Shown in pieces: positions 26,804-35,345 of a stretch of 64,000 bases of DNA. The notes beneath the pieces are model-generated. The model ran no database searches, was not told the DNA's origin, and saw only the letters and a program-made list of their open reading frames with translations. Location: NCBI RefSeq assembly GCF_024347355.1, contig NZ_AP025465.1, positions 1,364,001 to 1,428,000 of the forward strand. The letters are read 5' to 3'. Each line of letters starts with the position of its first letter. Positions within the stretch are counted from its first letter, which is position 1. Position numbers and translations under genes: made by a program. The DNA is from Vibrio chagasii (lineage in GTDB: Bacteria; Pseudomonadota; Gammaproteobacteria; Enterobacterales; Vibrionaceae).

Positions 26804-27690
26804 ATCATCCCCAATCTCGGCTTTGGCCATTGTTTTGTGTTTATGCTGCCACTTTGGCATTCCTTAGTTTATGGACATCTCACGGAGACACGGCAGTGCT
26901 GGTGCTGATTGCGGTTTTTGGTATACCACACGGGGCCTTAGACGTACTCATGATGATGCGCCTTTCAAAAAATCTTAATGGTCGTGATGGCGTAAATGGA
27001 CGAGTTCGACTTGGTCTGTATGCGTTGGCCTACTTGGTGGCCGTTATTATCTGTTTGTTTTTATGGATGAAGATACCAACGTTGTGTTTGGTTCTACTGC
27101 TGATTCTCGCCGCTGGACATTTTGGGGAAGACTGGTCTCCAATTGCTCGAAAAAGCAGAGTTTTTTTAGGGGTTGTAGTCGTGACACTACCTGCCATTTT
27201 CCACCCTAATGCCCTGAGCAGTTACTTCGTTGTTCTGGGGGTAAGTGAGTATCAAGCAAGCAACTTGGTAACTATGATGGCTTTGGCATGTCTTCTATCG
27301 TGCATAGTGCTGATTACTCAGTTTACTAACCACTCGATGGAATTTATTCTTTGGGTAATAAGCCTTTTCATTGCCGCTGCGCTCTTACCAGTTCTCCAAT
27401 ATTTTTGCCTATATTTCTGTGCGTTGCATGCGCCGCTTCATACTCTAGACGTCAAACAGACTAACCGATTGTCATGGAACCAAGTATTTAAAGCGGCGTT
27501 ATTGCCGACTGTTGGGACGGCACTCATTATGATTGCTTTTTTCAACTGGCTTCCAGATAAAGGATTGTCTGCTCAACTTCTTAATACGGTTTTTATCACT
27601 TTGTTTGCGCTGACCGTACCTCACCTTTTTCTCACCCGAGTTTACAATGGACGTGTACGAACGCACGAAATGATAGAACCAAACAAATAG
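26788..27690 (+). CDS. blh: Beta-carotene 15,15'-dioxygenase (Brp/Blh family)
   Basis: This integral membrane protein of about 300 residues splits beta-carotene into two retinals for the opsin. Iron-ligand histidine motifs of the Brp/Blh family are present: GIPHGALD, AAGHFGEDW, CALHAPLHTLD and VPHLFLTRV. Many TM helices are present. The ATG at 26788 is chosen because GGGAG lies eight bases before it, and it overlaps crtY by 16 nt. It is the last gene of the cluster. The ABM-like gene downstream converges on it. Confidence 0.93.
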   Translation: MESTLNHPQSRLWPLFCVYAATLAFLSLWTSHGDTAVLVLIAVFGIPHGALDVLMMMRLSKNLNGRDGVNGRVRLGLYALAYLVAVIICLFLWMKIPTLCLVLLLILAAGHFGEDWSPIARKSRVFLGVVVVTLPAIFHPNALSSYFVVLGVSEYQASNLVTMMALACLLSCIVLITQFTNHSMEFILWVISLFIAAALLPVLQYFCLYFCALHAPLHTLDVKQTNRLSWNQVFKAALLPTVGTALIMIAFFNWLPDKGLSAQLLNTVFITLFALTVPHLFLTRVYNGRVRTHEMIEPNK

Positions 27691-27755
27691 TAATGAGAAG
27701 GCATATCACTCTGCTGAGCCCAGTTTAGTATTATAGGCAGGTACTTCACGATCGC

Positions 27756-28669
27756 TTAGTCGTTTCTAGTCATATTCGGCATTTGCCCTAGCATCCCATC
27801 TTCGCCGAAATGAAATGTTTCAAGTTGGGCTCTGGGTGTAGAGTTCGACTTTATTGAGCTGGTATGGAGTGCTTCATCTTTTGTGCTAGCGGCGTAAAGC
27901 TGCCCAGAAAAAGGAATGCTGGTGTCGTAATTTTCAAACCATACTGCCATTGCTTCCGTTAGCAAATTATCAGATTTGTCGACATGCGCTAAATAAGACC
28001 TGTGGTTGGCAAATATTCTTAGGTCATGGACTAAATTGGGCGTGTTGTCATCCTGGAAGACCGCAGCCATCAAAAAGCCTGGAATCTTCTGACGCCATAT
28101 GTCACAGACGGTCTCGAATGACATACCTAAACTTTGTATTTGACCAGGTTTTACATAACGCTTCGTAAATCCAAATAGCGGAGGCCCTTCTTCTCCACCG
28201 CCATCAGACTTCATGAAGCCAGCAAGATTGCTTTTAAATTCGTACTTTATACCCGAAGCTGATTTCGTGCGGATTTTTGTTTCTTCGTTCCATCCGCCAA
28301 ACACGGTTAACGTATCTGGTTTTTTAGACGAATAATCATAGGCATCCCATACAGGCTCTTTTTCAGTAGATCGAGACAAGTAATCGTTAAACGCATCGGC
28401 ACTTCGGACCCATAAAATATGCCAATATGTCAGAGGATCTTCCGTATCAGGAAAGGCAAAGATAGCCTTGATGTCAGGGTTTTCTTCGTAAGCTGACTTC
28501 GAATGCGTTTGGTACGCCTGCTTAAATTCAGCCAGTTTCTCTTTTTTGATATGACGCTTTCCATAAACAAGAATCGGGGTTACGTGTGCCGAGCCAGAGG
28601 GAACAACAGTTTTTTCAAATAGGGGTAAAACGGGGTTTGCTTGTTCGTTATCATCTTTTTTTTTTGCAT
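27756..28669 (-). CDS. ABM-domain (dimeric alpha-beta barrel) protein, frame broken in an A10 tract
   Basis: An ATG at 28669 with AGGAG five bases upstream opens a frame that enters a run of ten A (28656-28665). It is one base out of step with the long frame that follows. With 8 or 11 A it would encode about 304 residues. The first part matches the antibiotic-biosynthesis-monooxygenase pattern (HVTPILVYGKRHIKKEKLAE, then a Trp/Ile strand), and a second similar domain follows (GMSFETVCDIW... to the end). The only in-frame start after the run is a TTG at 28379, which would lose the first domain. Either the gene is inactive in this isolate or it depends on polymerase slippage. A decayed relative lies at 34.0-34.2 kb. 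Confidence 0.7.
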
Positions 28670-28768
28670 GTCTTCTCCTAACTGAATGTTCATTTCTATT
28701 CTTGATAGTTAAAGTTTAGTTTTGATTCTTTTAGCACGAGCATCTTTTATCTTAGGTTTGATAAAAAA

Positions 28769-28900
28769 CTATGCTGCTTTACGTTCTAAGGACACCTTAT
28801 ACACTGTTATCTCTTGTCTGTTCTGATGCCAACAGACCATCCCTGGTTTTGTGGTACGAAGCGTAATAAGTTGCTGGGTGATTTCTCGTTGTCTCTTCAC
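28769..28900 (-). CDS. Small basic ORF (43 aa) downstream of the attenuator
   Basis: A GTG at 28900 opens a 43-residue, basic reading frame (starts MKRQREITQQL, ends SLERKAA). It lies about 45 bp after the attenuator's T-run. The ribosome site is poor, so translation is uncertain. No family is recognised. It might be the remnant of the gene once controlled by the leader. Confidence 0.3.
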   Translation of the reverse strand: MKRQREITQQLITLRTTKPGMVCWHQNRQEITVYKVSLERKAA

Positions 28901-28944
28901 ATTTTTCTTCAGTTAATTCTGAGTGAAATACAAAGCCTAGATAC

Positions 28945-29010
28945 AAAAAAACCTCTGGCGATGAATCACTCAGAGGTCTTTTATTGACGCAAAAAACTAC
29001 CTCCTGAGTG
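28945..29010 (-). promoter_or_regulatory. Transcription attenuator (terminator plus alternative antiterminator)
   Basis: On the minus strand, CCTCTG (28952-28957 complement region) pairs with CAGAGG (28971-28976 region) and is followed by seven T, making a terminator. The upstream strand CACTCAGGAGG (29000-29010) can instead pair with CCTCTGAGTG, ten pairs with one bulge, making an antiterminator. The stop codon of a short Thr-rich leader frame lies inside the upstream strand. This is the classic layout of an amino-acid operon attenuator. Confidence 0.6.
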
Positions 29011-29059
29011 GCCTCATGGTGGTAGTGGTGTTTTTTGCGTTTAGGTAAATTTTGTTCAT
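28997..29059 (-). CDS. Putative 20-aa leader peptide with tandem Thr codons
   Basis: ATG at 29059 to TAG at 28997, containing NTTTT (codons ACC ACT ACC ACC at 29018-29029) just before the antiterminator strand. No good ribosome site is visible before the ATG. In another frame the same bases would read His-His-Tyr-His-His, so a His-type leader cannot be fully excluded. No threonine or histidine operon follows. Confidence 0.4.
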   Translation of the reverse strand: MNKIYLNAKNTTTTMRPLRR

Positions 29060-29099
29060 GGAGATAATTATTAACACCTTGTAGCGACCCGCACAAGGT

Positions 29100-29556
29100 A
29101 AATTAAGATTCCACTAAATAATGCTCGTGATCATCGTAACAGTATATTCAGCGAGAAATAGTTCCGACTTCCTATCGTGAGGATTTCTCAAGAGCTCACC
29201 AAACTTCATTCGAGATAGAGATATAGGGAGGTCTGTTTGGCGCATTTTGACTAGCCTTCAGGGAATATTAACGGTAAGTACGTAATGACAACAACGCATT
29301 GAGCCCGCTGATATGTTGAAGAAAGCAGTAAAATCATTGGAGTAGGGCTGTCTATTTGTTTAACAAACCAAAGGACTCCTGATACAGAGCCTTCGGTTAA
29401 TGAGAAGTTTAAGCTTTTACTCTGGATTGAACAAAAGCCGTTTTCGAAAAGTTAAACATAAGCGAGCAATTAATAAAAATCGTGATGGGAGGCCACTTAT
29501 TATTGTGCTCAGTATTTACGAGTAAAGATAGATGGAGAATGTCACACAAGAGCAGA
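29100..29556. other. Non-coding gap with a hydrolase-tail-like remnant
   Basis: No intact gene. Near 29300-29343 the plus strand reads ...LKKAVKSLE-stop followed by GGGCTGT. This resembles the end of the exported hydrolase gene at 19.3 kb (MKAVKSVK-stop followed by GGGCGGT). A third similar end occurs near 42.03 and 47.03 kb. These look like remnants of a repeated gene end. Confidence 0.3.
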
Positions 29557-29718
29557 TTAACTTAAGGGTTTAGTATCACTTAATTCTAATAATAAATATT
29601 TGCCCACTATTTGAGGAGATTGTTTATGTTGGTGTTCATCTGTCAGTTTACAGTCGCACAAATCATTAAATTCAGCGAAAGAAACTGGTGGACCTAATAT
29701 ATCCGAGTTCTCATCCAT
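29557..29718 (-). CDS. Small orphan protein (53 aa) with a strong ribosome site
   Basis: ATG at 29718 preceded by AAAGGAG at 7-nt spacing, stop TAA at 29557. The 53-residue product is acidic in its first half, has a Cys-x-Cys (LCDCKL) and a short His-rich segment, and lacks a signal peptide. No family is recognised. The excellent ribosome site is the main reason to consider it a gene. Confidence 0.5.
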   Translation of the reverse strand: MDENSDILGPPVSFAEFNDLCDCKLTDEHQHKQSPQIVGKYLLLELSDTKPLS

Positions 29719-29986
29719 CTTCACGCTCCTTTAAAAAGTTTCAATGCGTGACCAATACACAGATACTAAAAGCGGACTGCACGGTAAAAGCCTGAGATGG
29801 TAGGCTTTCACAATAAATGCTTTTGGCTATTTTCTCATGCTATCGCTAATATCACATCTGTAAGTTTAATGTGAGTATTGTTGCCTATTGAGTGTAGGCT
29901 AAACTTTTACTGTTATCCTAACTTTTAGGGTAAATATGCTTTCAATCTAGCATGTATAATCCACGAGAGACGTTAGGAGATGAATG

Positions 29987-31618
29987 TCAGCACTTTATGA
30001 TTTTAAAGAAAGCAAGTTCGTTGTTTTGTTTTTTTGCAAAAGTAACAAGTTCATCAGTGGCAGACTGACACTGCTGCACGGCATTTGCATTTTCATTGAC
30101 GAGGTCGCGTGCTTTGATCGTAGTGACTGCAATACTTTCTGTAACAGAAAACTGTTGATGAGAAGCTGTAGCAACTAATGCATTCATATCTGAAATTGTT
30201 TTAACCGACGCATCAATGTCTTTAAATGCAGCCATCACTTTTTCCGATATATCAACCGATGCTCTTATCGACTCTACATCTGATACGATATTGTCGTTCG
30301 CCTGCTTTGATTGGTTTTGCAAGCGCGTGATGATCTCTTGAATGCTGCGTGTAGATTCTTGTGTCTTACCCGCTAAACTTCGAACTTCATCTGCGACCAC
30401 CGCGAAACCACGACCTTGCTCTCCCGCTCTAGCTGCTTCAATTGCAGCATTCAGCGCCAATAAGTTTGTTTGTTCTGATATAGAACTAATAATATTCGTC
30501 ACTTCACTTATGTTTATTGCACTATTCATTAGATCTTCAATCAACTCCGCCGTCACTTGAATAGATCCGCTCATTCGCGAAGTAAGTTCTGTTGATTCTT
30601 GCAGTAAGTGACTCCCACTTTCGACACTCGACAAAGCCATTCTCGTTTGTTCTTCTGCTTGAGTCGCATTTGAGGAGACTTCACTAGCGGTACTAGATAG
30701 TTGGTTGATAGCTGTAGAAATTTCGTCAACCTGAGCTAATTCAGTCTGAGCATTCTTCGCTGTACTCTCCATTACTGTTGATAGCTTACCGGTTGCTAAA
30801 TTAGATTGTTCTGAAGACAACGTCAGTTCATTAATTAATGAGGTCAATTGCGCCATTGAACGGTTAAAACACTGTCTAATTTTGTAAAACTCATTCTTGG
30901 AGGGTTCAGCATTTATTAGCTTAATCTCACCTTTAGCAAAGCAATCTATGGCTACTGAGATATCGTCAACATTTTTTAGAATTGTTTTGCTGGCAAGAAA
31001 AAGAATAAGTGCTGAGATAAGCCAACTGATGCCTAAAGTGATTAAAGTCCATCGCTCAAGATTTTCCAATGATACCCTCTGATCAATGGCGCGCTGAATA
31101 AGCAATGCCTCCTCTCTTCCAGATGCTTCATCAAGTATCCTTCTTATCTTGTCAACATACGCTTTTCCTGTCGCTTTGTTCACAAATTCAGAAGCTGCTT
31201 GGTGCGAGCCAATTTCCCTAATCGCGATACCAGCATCCAAGACTTCACTTTGCCAATTGTTCACCTCGGCATGAACCGAGTTAAAAGCTATCGTTTGGGT
31301 GTTGTTGTCTTTAGTGAGTTCAATCAATCCCTTAAGAGCCACATGAATTTTCTTTTTACCTTGGTAATAGGGTGCAAGGAAACTCTTGTTCCCCGTAATC
31401 ATATAACCCCTGTATCCAGTTTCCATATTAACAACTTGCTCGACTGCTTTATCGACCTCAAGCATCACTCGATATGTATGATTAACCCAATGACTATTTT
31501 CACGGATAATTTTATTGGAAGAACTAATAACCAAAAACATTGTTAGGCATGACAATGATATTGCTGACATTATAATAATAAATAACCATTTTGTAGGTGT
31601 GTTTTCTAACCTTGACAT
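29987..31618 (-). CDS. Methyl-accepting chemotaxis protein with CHASE3 sensor
   Basis: This 543-residue chemoreceptor has TM1 at ~10-30 and a periplasmic CHASE3 domain ~35-180 ([15 protein letters not shown]). TM2 lies at ~190-210, then a HAMP linker, and a signalling domain holds the invariant hairpin tip [20 protein letters not shown]. It would sense an unknown stimulus and control CheA. It is transcribed divergently from a LysR regulator 186 bp away. The long coiled-coil C-terminus lacks a CheR pentapeptide. Confidence 0.93.
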   Translation of the reverse strand: MSRLENTPTKWLFIIIMSAISLSCLTMFLVISSSNKIIRENSHWVNHTYRVMLEVDKAVEQVVNMETGYRGYMITGNKSFLAPYYQGKKKIHVALKGLIELTKDNNTQTIAFNSVHAEVNNWQSEVLDAGIAIREIGSHQAASEFVNKATGKAYVDKIRRILDEASGREEALLIQRAIDQRVSLENLERWTLITLGISWLISALILFLASKTILKNVDDISVAIDCFAKGEIKLINAEPSKNEFYKIRQCFNRSMAQLTSLINELTLSSEQSNLATGKLSTVMESTAKNAQTELAQVDEISTAINQLSSTASEVSSNATQAEEQTRMALSSVESGSHLLQESTELTSRMSGSIQVTAELIEDLMNSAINISEVTNIISSISEQTNLLALNAAIEAARAGEQGRGFAVVADEVRSLAGKTQESTRSIQEIITRLQNQSKQANDNIVSDVESIRASVDISEKVMAAFKDIDASVKTISDMNALVATASHQQFSVTESIAVTTIKARDLVNENANAVQQCQSATDELVTFAKKQNNELAFFKIIKC

Positions 31619-31804
31619 ATAAAATCCATTTTATGACGTTGACTGATTTGAGGTTTAGTATATGAAACAATACACCATGCGCTTGTTATACCCTAGACAC
31701 ATTATTAAATAGCAGTCATTCAAAAATGGTATAGATTAAACCACTTTACTAATGTGGTTAATGGTGGGAGAATTCATTTAAGATTAGAACTATCAGTAAT
31801 AATC

Positions 31805-32716
31805 ATGGATATAGAATCTTTAAAGATGTTTGCAGTTTTAGCCGAACACTTAAACTTTACCGAAGCTGCAAGCACATTAGAAACAAGCCAGCCTACCTTA
31901 AGTCGGAAAATTAGAAATTTAGAAAAAAAACTCAATGTGACATTGGTTCATCGAATCGGAAATAAGATTAGCCTCACACCGCATGGTGAAAATTTTTTGG
32001 AGTCCACATTAGATATTTTAAGCTTAGTCGAATACAGCGTCGAAAAGCTCCAAGTCCAAAAACAAGGTATAAACGGTCGGTTACGTATAGGGAGTTTATC
32101 TTCCATGTCGAGATTTTTAGTGCAAAACTTTCTACCTACATTCCACCAAAAATTTCCCAACATTGATATCCATTGGCGTACCTTATCTGTCGATAACTTA
32201 AAAGTGATGGATAATATAGACTTGGTTATTTCTCCCATAGAACCTAATGACGACAGGATTGTTTGTCGTAAGTTATCTCAGTTCCAGCGCGCTTGTTACG
32301 CTTCACCTAAATACCTCAACGAAGCGAGTATGCCGACATCCGTTGATGAACTGAAACAACACCAGTGTATTACCCAGGTGAACAGGGTAGGAGTCGAACG
32401 CTATTGGAAATTGGAAAACTCAGATGGAGAAAGACGCGAGGTTAGTGTGGAAGGACAAATGACAACAGATTCCATCGACATTGCAACTTCTATGGCGTTA
32501 GAAGGCTTAGGTATTGCCTTACTTCCGATTACGCATGCTAGAGAGTATGTGTTAAGTGGTCAATTAATACCGTTGTTCCATAACTTATGGTTCGAAGTAA
32601 ATCATCTCTATGCTTTCTATAAGCCAAGTCTACATACTCCTAATCGTTTTAAGTTATTTATTAATGAGCTTGAAGAGTTTCGAAAGCAGTGGCAAAACGG
32701 ACTCAGCTACACTTAA
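31805..32716 (+). CDS. LysR family transcriptional regulator
   Basis: About 303 residues from the ATG at 31805. A GTG at 31754 would add 17 unrelated residues. The N-terminal winged HTH is typical (MFAVLAEHLNFTEAASTLET, then SQPTLSRKIRNLE), and the rest forms the type 2 periplasmic-binding-like effector domain. The target is unknown. It is divergent from the chemoreceptor gene, which could be its target, and is followed by a strong terminator. Confidence 0.9.
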   Translation: MDIESLKMFAVLAEHLNFTEAASTLETSQPTLSRKIRNLEKKLNVTLVHRIGNKISLTPHGENFLESTLDILSLVEYSVEKLQVQKQGINGRLRIGSLSSMSRFLVQNFLPTFHQKFPNIDIHWRTLSVDNLKVMDNIDLVISPIEPNDDRIVCRKLSQFQRACYASPKYLNEASMPTSVDELKQHQCITQVNRVGVERYWKLENSDGERREVSVEGQMTTDSIDIATSMALEGLGIALLPITHAREYVLSGQLIPLFHNLWFEVNHLYAFYKPSLHTPNRFKLFINELEEFRKQWQNGLSYT

Positions 32717-32760
32717 ATGATTGGACCAAAAATGGGGAGCGGGAAGTTGCTAGATAGGTA

Positions 32761-32796
32761 AAACTAAGGCCTCGTGATCACTTGGCCTTAGTTTTT
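32761..32796 (+). terminator. Terminator of the LysR gene
   Basis: AAACTAAGGCC (32761-32771) and GGCCTTAGTTT (32784-32794) form a perfect 11-bp stem followed by T. Confidence 0.85.
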
Positions 32797-32962
32797 GAGA
32801 ATCGTTGAGCCTGCATTTCTAAAAACTCGACTATGTAGGTCGGTACTGATAATACTAATCTTTATTATCAGCGCTTGATACCATTTTCTCCTATGTTTGG
32901 TACAAGCAATTCTTACATCAAACCGGCAAAATAATGAATTCTTTCACTTTTATGAGAATCGA

Positions 32963-33085
32963 TTATTTCTTGTTTTGAGAGTCTTGAATTTTTTTTGCAA
33001 TCCACTGATGCAAATGAAGCCCCGTTTGACGCTCTAAGAGTAAATCTATCCCAACTAAAATTAACAGTCCAATTATTGTACCCAT
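32963..33085 (-). CDS. Small hydrophobic membrane peptide (40 aa)
   Basis: ATG at 33085 with GGAG six bases upstream, stop at 32963. The 40-residue product has one TM helix (GTIIGLLILVGIDLLL) and then a basic amphipathic tail (HQWIAKKIQDSQNKK). It lies 59 bp after the ribbon-helix-helix-like gene on the same strand. A small TM peptide beside a DNA-binding-like gene recalls toxin modules, but this is only a suggestion. Confidence 0.5.
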   Translation of the reverse strand: MGTIIGLLILVGIDLLLERQTGLHLHQWIAKKIQDSQNKK

Positions 33086-33144
33086 AATCATCTCCACACT
33101 TGTTATCGTTTGTAATTCAATTAAATCAATACGTGTTAGTATTT

Positions 33145-33414
33145 TTAATCCATCGATTTCATCATTTCATCTATATCAAATCCACCAAGTTCCTTTAGGT
33201 TATTCTTAATCTCCTCATCTATAGATAATTGACGTTCAACTTGTTTTAATTTTTTCTCAAGAAACTTTTCAACTTCTTGGGATACATTGAACATAAGCCC
33301 TTGTTCACGCGCTGCTTTTCTCGCTAGTTTAAGGCGAGCATCCAAGTCTGAAGGGATTTTGATGTTCAGTGATACTTTGGATTGTTTTTTTTGCAATGAC
33401 ATGTTTGTTCTCAT
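33145..33414 (-). CDS. Small ribbon-helix-helix-like protein
   Basis: This 89-residue protein has the pattern of an RHH/antitoxin-type N-terminus: a basic strand (KVSLNIKIPSDLDARL), then helices (AREQGLMFNVSQEVEKFLEKKL), then an acidic C-terminal tail ending DEMMKSMD. The Met at residue 5 (33402) is an equally good start. Such proteins bind DNA as dimers and often control their own operon. The partner would be the 40-residue membrane peptide downstream. The family is assigned by pattern only. Confidence 0.55.
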   Translation of the reverse strand: MRTNMSLQKKQSKVSLNIKIPSDLDARLKLARKAAREQGLMFNVSQEVEKFLEKKLKQVERQLSIDEEIKNNLKELGGFDIDEMMKSMD

Positions 33415-33631
33415 TTTTAACTTGAGAATACTATAAAGTTTTCTACCTTTTTAGCAAGAAAATTTTAAAGTTTACCTCTGTCTGAAGCAAAACAAACACC
33501 ACATCAAGGCGAAAATATCTAATATTTATTGAGACTTAGTCCCACCTCAATGTTAGACGATATAGCCCAGCTTAGTGTGATCTACGTTAAATAAGTCGAG
33601 TCAGTGCAGTAAATTGACAGCAAAGTGATGT

Positions 33632-33880
33632 TTACACACTGCCAGCTCCCGCAGTAAGAACCCCTACCAATAGTTGCGACTTCGCCAAGGTTTCTAATTC
33701 ATGGTCACACATTGATTTAAACGTTTCATGCGCAATTTGGCTATTTTCTGCTTCTATAATGTCACCTATTGGCTCGAACTCTTGCTCAATAAGTTGAGCG
33801 TTTTCTCTCGCAAATGAGTCACTATGTACATCTAAATGTGTTGACGTTGTATCTTTCTTATAAAATTGAAATGAAGCCAT
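33632..33880 (-). CDS. Small uncharacterised protein (82 aa)
   Basis: An ATG at 33880 preceded by CAGG at about 8 nt gives 82 residues. A start at 33901 adds seven more. It is acidic and helical with one Cys (KSMCDHELE) and a Gly/Ala-rich hydrophobic end (LLVGVLTAGAGSV). A leader-like acidic region with a small-residue tail resembles bacteriocin-type precursors, but there is no double-glycine cleavage site or modification enzyme nearby. Function unknown. Confidence 0.4.
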   Translation of the reverse strand: MASFQFYKKDTTSTHLDVHSDSFARENAQLIEQEFEPIGDIIEAENSQIAHETFKSMCDHELETLAKSQLLVGVLTAGAGSV

Positions 33881-34039
33881 ATTTACGACCTGTGTGGTCA
33901 TTAAGTATTCGGATTATGGTGGTTAATGACATATTCAACATCAACAAGTTCTGTGAATAAAAGTGTGTCCAGATATTTAGAGCTTTTTATCTATTAGATC
34001 AACTATGGCATGAAGAAGTAGAGGCTTGGAGTGCGGAGG

Positions 34040-34220
34040 TTAGTCGAGGAAGATAAATTCGTAAGCTGACTCGGAATGTTTTTGGTAAGCATCTCTAGAT
34101 TTAGCACGTTTCTCTTGTCATATAACGCATGCTGCAAACAAGAATCGGTGTATTTTGTGCCTTGTCCGTGATGGCGGTAGTGCCAGGGGAAAGCGCGTTT
34201 TCGACGCTAAAGTAAATTGG
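34040..34220 (-). pseudogene. Decayed fragment of an ABM-domain gene
   Basis: On the minus strand the region still reads TPILV.SMRYM, then after a frameshift EKRAKSRDAYQKHSESAYE. This parallels TPILVYGKRHIKKEK...AYQTHSKSAYE of the gene at 27.8-28.7 kb. Frameshifts and the missing remainder make it a pseudogene. It shows that the ABM gene was once present in two copies here. Confidence 0.7.
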
Positions 34221-34330
34221 GTTCTCGGAGTTGATAAATAACTCTGTATGAACCTTTATGAGACGACTGAAGTGTTAAAATATACAGGATTGCATCGTGT
34301 AAATCAGGCAAGGCTTGAATAAACTATTGT

Positions 34331-35155
34331 TCATCTGAATTTCTGACGGTACATTGAAGGTGATGTGCCTTTGTACTTTTTAAACAGGCGATTAAAGTTA
34401 GAGCGATTAGTATAGCCTACTCTTTCTGCAATTAAGCTAATGGGCTGCGACGTTGTTGTGAGCAATTGCGAAGCATGATTCAACCTTAACTTTGTTAAAT
34501 AGGTGATGTAACTTTCGTTAAAGTGTTGTGTGAACCAACGATGTACAGTGTTTTCACTTACATGTACGTAATTAGCAAGCTTTTTCAAAGTAATATCTGA
34601 TGAATAGTGCAGATCTATGTACTGGCAAACCTTATCTATTTTGCTGAAATCATTACTAGCCTTTTCTTTTTCTCCTCGCGAATAATAGGGCAGTAGCTCG
34701 ATAACATGTTGATCAGAGCACAGTTCTCCCAAAACCTGAATGAAGACTGCAAGCTGCGCAATTGGGGATAGTTCACTAAAGTTAATGAGGTGTTGGTAAA
34801 CCTTCTCTGCTGTTTGTGTTGTAAACCTTATACCTTTGTTGGCATTGCGAATGATAGGAGCCAACTGTCGAAGCTCGGCACTGCTGTACATGAGTTGGCC
34901 GATCCACTCCTCTCTGAACCAGATGACATGAGTTTCACACGGATGTTTTTCATCTGAATCTCGTGATTCGAAGCTATGGGCAAGGCCTGGGCCAATTAGT
35001 AGTAGTTCGTTGTGTTTTATCTGCCCTTCAAAGGTTTCAATTCTCGATTTACCTTGAAAGTTGCGATGCAAAACCAGTTCAAATTCTTGATGAGCATGCC
35101 AGCTTTCCGGTTTGAAGGTTTCTTCAAAATTTTTTATAGCGCCAGGACCAGCCAT
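34331..35155 (-). CDS. AraC family transcriptional regulator
   Basis: This 274-residue protein has an N-terminal cupin sensor domain (HAHQEFELVLHRNFQG..., with LLLIGPGLAHSF). The C-terminal double HTH is LKKLANYVHVSENTVHRWF and ISLIAERVGYTNRSNFNRLF, ending in GTSPSMYRQKF. It is divergent from the SIS-domain gene (190 bp between starts). This suggests it controls that gene in response to a sugar or related effector. Confidence 0.92.
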   Translation of the reverse strand: MAGPGAIKNFEETFKPESWHAHQEFELVLHRNFQGKSRIETFEGQIKHNELLLIGPGLAHSFESRDSDEKHPCETHVIWFREEWIGQLMYSSAELRQLAPIIRNANKGIRFTTQTAEKVYQHLINFSELSPIAQLAVFIQVLGELCSDQHVIELLPYYSRGEKEKASNDFSKIDKVCQYIDLHYSSDITLKKLANYVHVSENTVHRWFTQHFNESYITYLTKLRLNHASQLLTTTSQPISLIAERVGYTNRSNFNRLFKKYKGTSPSMYRQKFR

Positions 35156-35345
35156 GCCTTTGAGGTACTTTCTGTATTGTTGCTTTCATTCCAAGCCGTT
35201 TTAAATTACTGGTTATGTGAACGCATATTGACACGTATTTTTCAATTATCAATAAAAGTATCACTTTTTAGTGGAATAGTATCACTAATGTAAGGTAGGG
35301 CTGATATGTTTGAATCATCGTCAAAGAGTACAGGAGAACACAAGC

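Noticed and set aside
28797..29096. 99-residue minus-strand protein
   Set aside because: It starts at a TTG and overlaps the attenuator hairpins. A His-His-Tyr-His-His stretch arises from the leader's Thr codons in another frame. A 43-aa frame and the 20-aa leader are the better readings, though both are uncertain.
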